A stretch of 64,000 nucleotides of DNA from Mactromeris polynyma (GCA_032209605.1 JASFXZ010000010.1:9817385-9881384); one strand, 5' to 3'; positions 27,345-38,290 are shown, counted from the stretch's first letter. Notes: a model not told the origin generated them from the sequence alone. A program made the numbers and translations.

Positions 27345-29494
27345 ATCAGGGGAAGTAATCCGTGCTGTAAATTTCCGCAATTTTGAAAGAAGGGAGGCTA
27401 CTCTTGTTTCGAATGGTCGTCAAGCAAGGTAGAGTTATGCACCCTGCTTAAAAATGGCCGCTATTATGAATGAGAGTAATGTCCCTTTATTACAAAATGG
27501 ATGCAATTTTAGACATGATTTATGTCCCCTGATGTCAAAATGGCTGCAAAATATCAACCATTTTGAAATCAGGGGAAGTAATCCGTGCTGTAAATTTCCG
27601 CCATTTTGAAAGAAGGGAGGCTACTCTTGTTTCGAATGGTCGTCAAGCAAGGTAGAGTTATGCACCCTGCTTAAAAATGGCCGCTATTATGAATGAGAGT
27701 AATGTCCCTTTATTACAAAATGGATGCAATTTTAGACATGATTTATGTCCCCTGATGTCAAAATGGCTGCCCTTTTCGCGGAATATCAACCATTTTGAAA
27801 GCAGGGGAGGTAATCCGTGCTGTAAATTTCCACGATTTTGAAAGAAGGGAGGCTACTCTTGTTTCGAATGGTCGGCAAGCAAGGTAGAGTTATGCAACCT
27901 GCTTAAAAATGGCCGCTATTATGAATGAGAGTAATGTCCCTTTATTACAAAATGGATGCAATTTTAGACATGATTTATGTCCCCTGATGTCAAAATGGCT
28001 GCCCTTTTCGCGGAATATCAACCATTTTGAAAGCAGGGGAGGTAATCTGTGCTGTAAATTTCCACCATTTTGAAAGAAGGGAGGCTACTCTTGTTTCTAA
28101 TGGTCGGCAAGCAAGGTAGAGTTATGCATCCTGCTTAAAAATAACCACTATTATGAATGAGAGTAATGTCCCTTTATTACAAAATGGATGCAAATTTAGA
28201 CATGATTTATGTCCCCTGATGTCAAAATGGCTGCCGAATATCAACCATTTTGAAATCAGGGGAAGTAATCCGTGCTGTAAATTTCCGCCATTTTGAAAGA
28301 AGGGAGGCTACTCTTGTTTCGAATGGTCGTCAAGCAAGGTAGAGTTAAGCACCCTGCTTAAAAATGGCCGCTATTATGAATGAGAGTAATGTCCCTTTAT
28401 TACAAAATGGATGCAATTTAAGACATGATTTATGTCCCCTGATGTCAAAATGGCTGCCATTTTCGCGGAATATCAACCATTTCGAAAGCAGGGGAGGTAA
28501 TCCGTGCTGTAAATTTCCACCATTTTGAAAGAAGGGAGGCTACTCTTGTTTCTAATGGTCGCCAAGCAAGGTAGAGTTATGCATCCTGCTTAAAAATAAC
28601 CACTATTATGAATGAGAGTAATGTCCCTTTATTACAAAATGGATGCAATTTTAGACATGATTTATGTCCCCTGATGTCAAAATGGCTGCCGAATATCAAC
28701 CACTTTGAAATAAGGGGAAGTAATCCGTGCTGTAAATTTCCGCCATTTTGAAAGAAGGGAGGCAACTCTTGTTTGTAATGGTCGCCAAGCAAGGTAGAGT
28801 TATGCATCCTACTTAAAAATGGCCGCTATTATGAATGAGAGTAATGTCCCTTTAATACAAAATGGATGCAATTTTAGACATGATTTATGTCCCCTGATGT
28901 CAAAATGGCTGCCAATTTTGTGGAATATCCACCATTTTGAGATTAGGGGAAATAATCCATGCTGTAAATTTCCGCCATTTTGAAAGAAGGGAGGCTACTC
29001 TTGTTTTGAATGGTCGCCTAAAAGGTACATTTATGCCCCCTGCTTAAAATGGCCGCTATAATGAATGAGAGTAATGTCCCTTTATTACAAAATGGATGCA
29101 ATTTTAGACATGATTTATGTCCCCTGATGTCAAAATGGCTGCCATTTTTGTTGAATATCCACCATTTTGAGATTAGGGGAAATAATCCATGCTGTAAATT
29201 TCCGCCATTTTGAAAGAAGGGAGGCTACTCTTGTTTTGAATGGTCGCCTAAAAGGTACAGTTATGCCCCCTGCTAAAATTGGCCGCTATAATGAATGAGA
29301 GTAATGTCCCTTTATTAAAAAATGGATGCAATTTTAGACATGATTAATGTCCCCTGATGTCAAAAATGGCTGCCATTTTCGCGGAATATCAACCATTTTG
29401 TAATCAGGGGCGGTAATCTGTGCTGTAAATTTCCACCATTTCGAAAGAAGGGAGGCTACTGTTGTTTCGAATGGTCGCCAAGCAAGGTAGAGTT
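27345..29494 (+). repeat. Satellite array, clean unmirrored part and array edge
   Basis: The array continues for about nine and a half units with almost no indel noise; successive starts are 223, 223, 232, 232, 223, 232, 223, 232, 230 and 231 bp apart. The counterpart of this part would lie left of the window. The last units, from about 28,900, have drifted: GATTAGGGGAAATAATCC replaces ATCAGGGGAAGTAATCC, and the loop reads TTTTGTTGAATATCC. Such divergence at the border is usual for tandem arrays, where homogenisation weakens. The last unit is cut after the AAGCAAGGTAGAGTT landmark. Confidence 0.95.
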
Positions 29495-29495
29495 T

Positions 29496-30067
29496 CATGT
29501 GACTTTCGTGGCTACTACCATATTATTGATATGTGACTTTCATGGCTACTGCCGTATTATAGACTTGTGACTTTCGTGGCTACTATCATATTACAGATAT
29601 GTGACTTTCGTGGCTACGGCCGTATTATAGACTTGTGACTTTCGTGGCTACTATCATATTACAGATATGTGACTTTCGTGGCTACTACAATATTACAGAC
29701 ATGTGACTTTCGTGGCTACTACAATATTATAGACATGTGACTTTCGTGGCTACTACAATATTATAGACATGTGACTTTCGTGGCTACTACAATATTACAG
29801 ACATGTGACTTTCGTGGCTACTACAATATTATAGACATGTGACTTTCGTGGCTACTGCCATATTACAGATATGTGACTTTCGTGGCTACTACAATATTAT
29901 AGACATGTGACTTTCGTGGCTACTATCATATTACAGATATGTGACTTTCGTGGCTACTGCCATATTACAGACATGTGACTTTCGTGGCTACTGTCATATT
30001 ATAGACATGTGACTTTCGTGGCTACTACCATATTATAGACATGTGTTTTGCGTGGCTACTACCATAG
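29496..30067. repeat. 34-bp minisatellite abutting the satellite
   Basis: About 16-17 copies of a 34-bp unit, GTGACTTTCGTGGCTACTAC followed by AATATTATAGACAT. Variants at the second part read CATATTACAGATAT or CGTATTATAGACTT. The last copy is degenerate (GTGTTTTGCGTGGCTACTAC). It starts within a few bases of the truncated final satellite unit, with no unique DNA between. Confidence 0.95.
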
Positions 30068-30160
30068 TAGCCTAACTGTAAAACGTAAATAAAGAAAATC
30101 AATTCCTCTCAAAATGTCATCGATAAATATATTTAATGACGTCATCACATAAACAAGTCG

Positions 30161-30302
30161 CTGACGTCTTCAGTATACACGCGTTCAGCGAGTCCGTTCA
30201 ATCTCTCTGACGTCTTCAGTATACACGCGTTCAGCGAGTCCGTTCAATCTCTCTGACGTCTTCAGTATACACGCGTTCAGCGAGTCCGTTCAATCTCTCT
30301 GA
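30161..30302. repeat. 46-bp minisatellite, three copies
   Basis: Three virtually identical copies of a 46-bp unit that begins CTGACGTCTTCAGTATACAC and ends TCCGTTCAATCTCT, plus a stub. A CRE-like ATGACGTCAT lies just upstream at about 30,137. Confidence 0.93.
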
Positions 30303-31390
30303 CTCAGATTGCTATCAAGTGAATTAAATACATTTGATTGATAATAGTCCAGTCAATATAAATTTAACCCTCAAATAATTGCAACAGAAATGTTTTGAAG
30401 TACATTCGTTAGAATAATACTGTATAAAGAACATATCAAAAGTCGAACAAAATCTTTGATGCAGAAAGTGAAAAAAGAAAGAAAAAGAAATATATAAAAT
30501 ACCATGTGAACGAAATGGCGCGTAATGTACACCATACTTAGAATAGTTTTCGCAAACGCCTATTGATCAGGATGAATTCGTCTGTACAGAATTGTAAACA
30601 ATGTTTAAATCATCATAAATACTGCTGACAATGAGGTAAGTATTATAATTCCAATAATATATGAAGTCAAAAGTACATAATATGAATGTGATAGTCATTC
30701 CTTTGCAAATTGCATTGTTATCATTCCATATTTAAGCGATTTTCAATATGTTTTCCATGCCATATTTTTTCGTTTAAACTGTTAAAGTTTATGATAAAAA
30801 GCAAATATTGTCTTACCTAAGAATAAATTCAATACATAAATCGCAAATATGTGCCATTTTAACGTTTAAGAACAAAATTAATTTTGTGACCTTGAATTCT
30901 ACTTTGTCAAATTATTTTCCTACAGAAGCGGGTATGTGCCAAAATGTGGAAGAAATTAGGAAAATGCAGTTTTCCGATGTATGTTTATCTGAACCATGAT
31001 ATAATTAATTTATAATCATTGTTAAGCAACAAAATATACCAATCTCGTATTATGTAATAAAATACTGATGTGTTGTATGTGCAAGATATATTGTATCTGC
31101 CAGTTGGCAATGGAGGACGACAAAAACTGCGTATAACTCCGAGCCAAGGGAAGTTCTGATGTAAATGTAGCAAGTAGAAACCGAAATGACACTATAACTA
31201 CAAAACCAGGGCAAATTTACATAAAGAATGTAGACGCATTTATTGCAATCCGAATGAAATAAAGAAGACAATCGCAACGACTCTATTAAAATATGTGAGT
31301 CTCCACAATATCTAGTTTGATTGTGTAATGCCATTTCAATTTAACACACATTGTTTGTCTTGTGGTAAGAGTGTGTTTTTTCAGTGAGAA
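30303..31390. other. AT-rich DNA, no gene seen
   Basis: Both strands were read for coding exons, RNA genes and repeats. Only short, AT-rich frames with no recognisable protein character were found. Confidence 0.6.
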
Positions 31391-31394
31391 AATA

Positions 31395-31570
31395 TCGAAA
31401 GGGACAGACATAACTCATGGGCTGATCAGGCAGGTAGGCGCATGGTTACCATTATTTAACTAGCTGGCGGCTCACCAACCGGCCATATCAGAACGGACCC
31501 CTACCGGAATTTGAACCTTCGACCTCCCGCTCCCAAGGTGTATGCCTAAACCACTTGGCGATGGGAGACT
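31395..31570 (-). mobile_element. tRNA-derived SINE
   Basis: Read on the minus strand, the element starts near 31,569 with a tRNA-like head. An A-box-like GCCAAGTGGTTTAGGC and a B-box-like GGTTCAAATTCC are spaced as in a tRNA-Leu/Ser type promoter. A non-tRNA body follows (CCGGTTGGTGAGCCGCCAGC and onwards) to about 31,395. The two boxes are internal RNA polymerase III promoter elements in SINEs. The arms do not fold cleanly, so this is a SINE relic and not a working tRNA gene. No clear target duplication was found. Confidence 0.6.
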
Positions 31571-33468
31571 ATATGTCAGACACACGTTAGATAACATTTA
31601 GACGTGATTTATGTTCAACGCATTTTGCAATAAAAAAATCTCACCCTTTAACGCGTTTTGCTATTCTGTATTCCTTTCTCTAGAGAGCTTCTGAATTTAT
31701 GGAGGGGAATGCAACTCTTTCCGACAACAACGTGTGTGTCTTTTTTATTATACCATACTAGCTTCACTAGTCACCATCAACTCGTGGACACTATATTTCT
31801 TACAAGACAATTAGTGTAAATGTTTTATTGCAGTAAAGAGTGGGGTGTTTTAATAGCTTTCAAGCAACATCTATTGTATGAATGTTTAGGTATTCTTAAT
31901 ATGATTTATGTTGTGCACTCTTGTGCTAGCCGCCGTGATCCTTTCTTTAACGCGTGGACCTGATAAAGAGCATAGCCAAGTGCGCGATTTACAAGTTAAC
32001 AAAACATTTAGTCAAATGTTTTGGCACTGATATTGACACGATGTAATACTCTATGTGATGTTATCAATGAATATGTGAAAGAATGTTTGAGCTAAGCTTC
32101 GCGTTCAAATCCGTACCTGTAGGACAAGTTAGTAGCCTAAGTTTGTTTTGCTTAAATAACTCGAGTATGAATAGACACAATACAAAGTGCACAGCCATTC
32201 AAAGAGCACATTGAAGCATGAACGCATGCACCTAATTCAAAAGCAAAATACACTCATAATAATTGTACATATTAAACATGTAACATTACTGCTATAATCG
32301 CTAATAAAAGGATTTTACTAAGTAATATGGAGGGGATTTCTGTAACTCGTCCAGGTCAGATCGAATCTGTTTCCTGTTATTCTGATTAATCATGTACGAT
32401 ATAACCACGTAAACATTTATAATACTAAGCTTATTTCTGAATTAATTAAATTTCAATTTACACCAGATACAGATTGCAATCAAGACCACTTTCAAAGCCA
32501 TGCTGTGTAGATTGTATCAGCATGTACAAGATGGTACAGGATATAAGCATGTTTATCAGAGTGAATTTATCAAAACATTCAAGTATTTACTATTTATTTG
32601 TAATTTATTGTTTATAAGAATCAGGGTTGACGTGATGTTTGTCATATCAATTAATAGCTTTCATGACTATCTCTTGACAATACCTAGACAGATTTGTTTC
32701 TAGATAGGCCAAAGTCAAAATTTAAAATCAATTGTAAATGTCAAATAGAGGTTAAGATTTAAACCTTATGCTCGACTTCATCATTCACTTTAAAGGACTG
32801 AGCTACTCGTGCAAATATAAATATTATTGTTAAAAGTTCCTGTGTAAACTGAAGATGTGTTTATGTTGTCAGAAACATGAATCATTTGAGATGGAATAAA
32901 CTCACTTAATTGGATATGTACGTTGGAAGAATTTTGCTGAACATGCATAGTAAATCTGTCATATATATAAGTAACTTGCATGTTAACGGTAAATATTACC
33001 ATATTTATTTTTGTATTTGCTACAGTGTTCATTAGGGTTCTTATTTAATACATCAAAAGTGTTGATCATCATTACTCGTTTTGTAAATCGTAAACAAGCA
33101 GCATATGGATTTCATTTAGGTTTTTCCATTCATTTGCATAGTATATGCACACTGCACAATATGATATTTATTGTATCGTAGAAACATGCAAGGGCATGTA
33201 ATAACTTGTCTGAACAGAAGGTCGGTATTATTGGAAAATTAAGCAATGATATTGCACACCTTGGATCGCTGCGTGCACATATTATGCATGTTTTTGTCAC
33301 TAATGGGTATAAGGCATATCATGTTTCTGAAAGAGATATTTGAATTTGAAACCTAACTACTTATTTGTTATTCAGATAGCTAATACGAATGCCTTAACTT
33401 TAATAAACATTTAACGACATTATTTAGTTGTATGGGCGTTAAATTATTCATGTACTGGACAGGTATAC
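31571..33468. other. AT-rich intergenic DNA, no gene seen
   Basis: About 1.9 kb with no coding exon, RNA gene or clear repeat that I could support. The frames present are short and rich in I, Y, N and F, as expected of AT-rich noise. Confidence 0.6.
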
Positions 33469-33817
33469 TATGCTCATTGTTTGTTCATTTGTTTAATTAA
33501 CCAAACATGATAAATATATTTCCTATGGTTAAAACATCACTAATCATGCATTTATGAAGAATGAACTCATAATGTATTAATCCATATTTGTTGAAGAAAG
33601 ATGTTTGTACATAATAAAACTTTAAAAAACTTCCAGTTTTTTTAACAATCAGGCTATTTTACGGGTTTTGATTGTAAGTAATTTGATAAAAAAGATTTTT
33701 TCAATTGGTTATACTTTGCAATGGTTCTTATTAGAGATGTTTTAGCCAATGTAACAACAATACTGGATAAAGCCAATTCAAACATTTTATGTTCAGATGA
33801 GCCAGATACACCTTTAA
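33469..33817 (+). repeat. Dispersed repeat, copy 1
   Basis: About 350 bp similar along its length to 59,731-60,073 in the same orientation. Both start with TATGCTCATT and share blocks such as GGTTATAC, GCAATGGTTCTTATTA and CAGATGAGCCAG, ending near ACACCTTTA/TACATCTTTA. There are no obvious terminal inverted repeats and no coding frame; the class is unknown. It ends about 40 bp before the LINE ORF1. Confidence 0.75.
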
Positions 33818-33858
33818 CATTTTTCCTTTTGTAATGTTACACCACTTGAAACATAAAC

Positions 33859-34512
33859 ATGCATGTATACGACTTCGAATCGGGAAATATGGACACCAAA
33901 CTTTCAATGATTTTTGATGAAATCCTAAATTTAAAAGTGGAGCAAGCCCGCTCACATGAACTTATAACAAGTAGTAGTGATTTTGTGAAAAAGGCTTACG
34001 GTAAAATCAACAATATCACACGAGTGACAAACGAGCAAACGGCCCTATTAAAAACACTCTCATACAAATCCATTGATCAGGAAGCTCGTGGTAAACGCAA
34101 TAACTTGATTTTCCGAGGTTTCAAAGAAGAACGTTTTGAAAACTGCAGAGCAAAATTGTTTGGTTTCATGGCTGATATCCTCAATATAGATGTAAGATGT
34201 ATGGTGATTACTCGTGCACATAGACTTGGACCGTATAAACTCGGACAAAAGTATTCACGGCCAATTATTGCCAATTTTCTCAATTACAACGATGTAGAGT
34301 ATATTCTAACCAATGCCAAAGTTTTGAAAGGTTTCCCGGAATATTCCATTGACATTGACTTGCCATGAGAAATCGCATATGCTCGCAAACGCTTATGGCC
34401 ATTATTCAAGGATATTCGAACAGAGAATCCGAAATCCAGTGTTCGCATAGTATATCCAGCAAAATTGATGTGCGACCATACTGTCATCCAAGATGAGTTC
34501 CCAGACAATTAA
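33859..34512 (+). pseudogene. LINE ORF1 with an in-frame stop
   Basis: The frame from 33,859 encodes 169 residues: a helical, coiled-coil-like N-terminal part, then an RRM-like nucleic-acid-binding core with RNNLIFRGF (about residues 80-88), ITRAHRLG (about 115-122) and RPIIANFLNYNDVEYIL (about 131-147), ending SIDIDLP. This matches the layout of L1-type ORF1 proteins that bind LINE RNA. A TGA at 34,366-34,368 interrupts it, but the same frame continues EIAYARKRLWPLFKDIR and on to a stop at 34,510-34,512. That is the usual ORF1 continuation, so the TGA is probably a mutated codon. The element is dead. The exact clade is not assigned. Confidence 0.7.
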
Positions 34513-35129
34513 TGAAGGAACACCAAACGAGACACAGATATCTACAGCAACGCAAGAACATGATACTGCTATGGTAATGAAACCTGCTGTACTCCGACAT
34601 GATTCTGTGTTTTCTTCAACAATATATGATATGAACCATTCAAATATGGAAATCACGACAATGTTAACCCAGTAGTTCTATTGAAAATATGGAAATCAAC
34701 TTGCAACCGATCACTGACCCCAATAAACAAGTGGCCTCGTCCCAAATGAATATCACTAACAAAGCAATCAGCAATAACACTGTATCCAGTGGTGCCATCA
34801 AGTTCGTTAATTCACCATTGCAACCGACTATTAACATTGAACCCCAATTAGAGTGTGACCTGGCCGACCCTGAAGCCAACACTATAAATGAACCCCGAAG
34901 ATACCGGTCATTGTCAGTTGGTCCTAATATTAGGCGACCGAGGTCGCCACAACGGTGTACACCGCAAGTCAATAAGACTACAAATAGACGGAAAAAGCCA
35001 ACCGCATCATCCAAACCAGATCGTAGTCGATCACGACAAAACGGTGTATCGAATCAAACCACCGACGCCAATTCATCACTGGAAGCTAACGTTCACCAGG
35101 ATAACACCAATCAGTCCGGTAACGGTTAG
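34513..35129 (+). pseudogene. LINE ORF1-ORF2 junction region
   Basis: This sits between the ORF1 core and the endonuclease start. A 146-residue frame (34,689-35,129) is polar, with Asn/Thr-rich stretches and a basic Arg/Lys/Ser-rich C-terminal part (RRPRSPQR, NRRKKPTASSKPDRSRSR). It is in a different frame from ORF1. It could be the basic tail of ORF1 after a frameshift or a chance frame in old LINE sequence. No catalytic motif is visible. Confidence 0.4.
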
Positions 35130-35144
35130 CGTTCAGCGGAGAAG

Positions 35145-35362
35145 GTGCAATTAAGTTTTGCATTGTTGAATGTACAGAATCTCATATCAAAACATTTGAA
35201 CAAATTACAATGTACAGAAATTATATCTTTGTTTGAAAAAAACGATATTGTTATGTTTACAGAGACATGGTCGAGCGCTTCAGATGATACTCAATATGAC
35301 AATTTTAAATGTTTTGCTTTGCATAGAAAAAGATCAAAACGAGCAAAACGTGAATCGGGTCC
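35145..35362 (+). pseudogene. LINE ORF2, start of endonuclease domain, truncated
   Basis: The frame starts MQLSFALLNVQNL and carries DIVMFTETWSS about 35 residues in. This is the N-terminal strand and the catalytic-Glu motif (FTETW) of the APE-type (endonuclease/exonuclease/phosphatase) endonuclease that nicks target DNA for LINE insertion. After about 72 residues the similarity stops and the sequence runs into a CCGATATCGG-rich repeat. The rest of the endonuclease and the whole reverse transcriptase are missing, so this is a 3'-truncated or rearranged copy, unlike the usual 5' truncation of LINEs. Confidence 0.7.
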
Positions 35363-35367
35363 CAGTC

Positions 35368-35530
35368 AGCAAGCCTATATTGGCCCGATATCGGACCGAT
35401 ATACTTTCCACATCGGCCCGATATCGAATACGATATCAGGCCGTTATCGGTTTGCCCATCGGCATTTGATCGGGCCGTTGTCGGTTGGAACTGTTATCGG
35501 GCCTACATCGGTCCTATATCGGCAACTGGT
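35368..35530. repeat. Degenerate CGGCCCGATATCGG repeat cluster
   Basis: A short cluster of variants of the near-palindromic word CGGCCCGATATCGG (also GGACCGATATA, CGGGCCGTTATCGG and GGTCCTATATCGG) in both orientations. The ends (CCTATATTGG on the left, CCTATATCGGCAACTGG on the right) hint at inverted termini. It may be a small DNA element inserted into or replacing LINE ORF2. Confidence 0.55.
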
Positions 35531-36070
35531 GTTTTCCGCTATCCATCCAATTCAAATGCATATAGAGTTCTAACAGAGTGAATTCTTAATAGTACATACT
35601 TTAACAGGCTGATCTGGGTCGAAGGCTTTTAATGCCATGACTGGAATGTGTACTTATATACAACAAAAAACTGTCATGTACATAATGTTTGGATCAACTG
35701 TACACAATGTTTGGTTGGTTCAAACAGCAGGTGATGCGTTTTCTCCTCGTCAGTTTGACTATAGATATTACATCCACAGTCATTTGGTTAAATTTCTAAT
35801 TCATGTGTGAAAGTTGGTGGTTACTGGCATAAGAACATGTTGATACTGATCGATACCCCAGGAACACTGGTTAGGTCAACAGACCAGAGTATTTACATAA
35901 CCATATTACTGTAAGAAACAGCTTTAACTCCTACGCATCATGTACATTATGCTGCATAAATACATTTATCTTATTGAGTAGTCATGAATAACTTTTATTC
36001 AAGCCAAGTTCAACCGAGCTATAAGTCACTTAATAAAAACAAATTAACATAAATATAGTAAATCTATACT
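35531..36070. other. No gene seen
   Basis: AT-rich DNA between the truncated LINE and the minus-strand gene fragment. Nothing supportable was found on either strand. Confidence 0.55.
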
Positions 36071-36076
36071 CCTTAC

Positions 36077-36780
36077 TTATAATAGCAGAACAAATTCTAA
36101 GTGTGCCAAACGGCCTCCAAGGCTGGCAAGGTAATTCACCTGGAAAAAATAATAAAAATGAGATAACTTCTGAACTAGTAGATCTGCACCCATGAGCCCT
36201 AAATCCCCACATCTTACTTAGCAGAAATGAATGATTGGACGTCTTCATCTTCTGCTACACGAAAATATGGTTATACAGTAAAACCTCAATAATACTACCA
36301 CCCTTGGGTCCCCTAAACTCTGATCTTCATATTGAGGTTGAATAAAGAGCAAAATAGTGAAAATGGACTTGAAAATTGTGTTCTTAATTTTGAGTTGGTC
36401 TTAGTATCGAGGTGGTCATTAGGTGAGGTTTACTGTATTACAAACATCTGATCTGGACAATCACTGAGCTGAATGACTGTTGAAAAAAGTCAAAACTATA
36501 AAAACATATTAATTCCCTTACATGTAGCTTGTTTTGTTTATATAAGATTATTAAGAATGTTGAATTCATACCATGACTTTCATGACTGATGAATCAGACA
36601 AAGCCTGCTCCATACAGTCCATCTCCTCTACAGAGTTTGCAGGAATGCTGGTCCCTTCTGGAGCATCACATTCTCTGACTCCAGCATCCATTTTTTAGCC
36701 GATGTTTGACACCATCAAGCGCAGTTCTTTCTGTTCATTCCTGATCTCTTCCAACATTCCGAATATTCTTCTGTCACGTT
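36077..36780 (-). pseudogene. Decayed two-exon gene fragment, possibly DUF4806-like
   Basis: Two minus-strand segments look like exons. The first, 36,780 down to 36,572, follows an acceptor TTTGTTTTGCAG and encodes RDRRIFGMLEEIRNEQKELR, a short coiled coil. It then meets an in-frame TAA after VSNIG and continues in frame as MDAGVRECDAPEG through ALSDSSVMKVM to a GTATGA donor. The second, 36,139 down to 36,077, follows TTTTTTCCAG, joins in phase 0 and encodes VNYLASLGGRLAHLEFVLLL before a stop. Coiled coil followed by YLASLGG resembles the entry to the DUF4806 domain of animal transposon-related proteins; this rests on memory of the motif. The internal stop and short end suggest a pseudogene. 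A MITE sits in the intron. Confidence 0.35.
36276..36435. mobile_element. 160-bp MITE with CAGTAAAACCTCA termini
   Basis: It starts CAGTAAAACCTCAATAATAC and ends GGTGAGGTTTACTG, inverted termini of about 13 bp, flanked on both sides by TA. CAGT termini with a TA target duplication are typical of the Tc1/mariner-pogo superfamily. A second copy of the family is at 60,285-60,443 and a fragment lies near 43,930-44,006. Shared internal words include TTCTTAATTTTGAG. Confidence 0.85.
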
Positions 36781-37028
36781 CTGCAAAACAAATAGGTTTT
36801 GATTTTAAAACACATGCATATTATAACTAGTATATTACTTTTCATTTTTTTGTCAAATACATAGTAAATAGATCTATAACCCTGGGTGTAAGTCCATAAC
36901 TAGAACAAACGGTGATGGTGTTGGCTGTCTATCTGCCACACAGTGGTTGACATTTGTGCCGACCTCGACATTCAGCTCTATGTCAGATGAAAAGCATTTT
37001 TGTCAAGCAAAGCTTCACTTTTTTTAAA

Positions 37029-37172
37029 GTACTAAAAATCTGTCTTGTAAAAATGAAAAGGGTGAAAAATCTGTCTGATACAATAACCTGTACAGACAGA
37101 GTACTAAAAATCTGTCTTGTAAAAATGAAAAAGGAGAAAAATCTGTCTGATACAATAATCTGCACAGACAAA
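37029..37172. repeat. 72-bp tandem duplication
   Basis: Two copies of a 72-bp unit that starts GTACTAAAAATCTGTCTTGT and contains AAAATCTGTCTGATACAATA. Downstream to about 37,340 the word TCTGTACAGA recurs in degenerate form. A 132-codon frame across this region reflects the repetition; it has no protein character. Confidence 0.85.
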
Positions 37173-37808
37173 AATCTGGTTCAGTATGATTCTGTACAGA
37201 AAAAAAAAAAATTCTGTACAGATTTTATGTCAGATTCTGTGTCTGTGTCAACTCTGTACAGAAAACAGGAGTTCTGTATGCAATCTGCCCAGAATTGGTA
37301 CAGATTCTGCACAGAATTGGTTCAGAGTTTTCGTACAGGATTGATCGTATAAGCTCTTATTTTCCTAGAATAGTTTAGCTACAAAATAAACCTAGTAACC
37401 TAGTTTCTGACTCCACATGACCCAGTTTCTATAGGGATGGTAAGCATGCTGACCAAGTTTAATTACGATTGAACCATATCTGTGGCCTCTTAGAGTGTTA
37501 ACACTAAAAGTTGAGGACACCAGACTTGCGAAGACAGACATTGACCGATCACAATAGCTTCGTGCTCAGGTGAGCTAAAAAGTTACAACACTTAAACTTC
37601 TTATTTTATTTTAACATTAAATTTTAACACAAAAAGTCACTAAATAGGACATTCTTCCTCCTCCTGCGCCCAAACCTGGACACTTCCACACTTCCTGGAT
37701 TGTTTAATAATTAATAATTTTGTAGCACAACTTAACAAAGATTTCCAACATATATTTGATAGATAAAACAATAGGTTGTTTTTAATTCTATTGGAACTAA
37801 TGGTACTG
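37173..37808. other. No gene seen
   Basis: Degenerate TCTGTACAGA words continue to about 37,340; after that, AT-rich DNA with no feature that I can support. Confidence 0.5.
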
Positions 37809-38177
37809 CAGTGTTTTTTTTGGGGCCTTTTTGGGGCCGAAATTCGGACCCATTCCCCTCACTCAAAAGTATGTTTTTTTCCCCTTTTCTCAGTAAAAAT
37901 TCCCCTCCTACAGCTTTTTTTTTAAATTGGAGATATGTTGCCAGTATTGTTGATATTTTTAGTCAGAAAGATAGAAACATTGACCTGTAATGAGACTAAC
38001 CAATCTGTTAGCATATTTACATGTTTACATCACTGCAACAAAGACGTGTAGTGAATATAGACATATAAATGTATACTTTAAATGCGCATTATTTTCACCC
38101 TATTTTCCCCTCACAACGCTATTTTCCCCTATTTAAGGGCCCCGCCACCATTCCCCTAGAAGTGAAAAGAAACACTG
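37809..38177. mobile_element. 369-bp MITE with 5-bp target duplication
   Basis: The left end reads CAGTGTTTTTTTTGGGG and the right end AAAAGAAACACTG, inverted over about a dozen bases. TACTG flanks both sides (37,804-37,808 and 38,178-38,182). The interior contains repeated TTTTCCCCT words. The superfamily is not settled from the termini alone. Confidence 0.65.
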
Positions 38178-38290
38178 TACTGAATTTTGTTGTTGTTGAA
38201 AACACATTATTTTCTCAAAAAACTACTAGTAGTCTATCAAACTAATCTTGCAATCATGGTGGGGAATCACGTGATATGGAGGGGTACTAG

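Noticed and set aside
723..28807. About 60 open frames of 60-126 codons across 1-29,494, many giving similar peptides such as MNESNVPLLQNG or GHKSCLNLHPFCNKG
   Set aside because: They are the satellite unit translated on either strand. The same words recur in several frames, breaks follow indel noise, and 223-bp units shift the frame each time. No protein family is implied.
1..29494. A CRISPR-like or protein-repeat array
   Set aside because: The units are contiguous without unique spacers, the period is 223-232 bp, and the surrounding DNA is clearly from an animal genome.
1..29494. Centromeric satellite with CENP-B boxes
   Set aside because: No TTCG....A..CGGG box was found in the unit. Centromere function cannot be judged from sequence alone.
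34060..34656. Minus-strand frames opposite LINE ORF1
   Set aside because: They are shadows of the plus-strand ORF1, which has recognisable motifs.
36954..37352. 132-codon frame with two KICLVKMK repeats
   Set aside because: It arises from the 72-bp tandem duplication and TCTGTACAGA words; no protein character.
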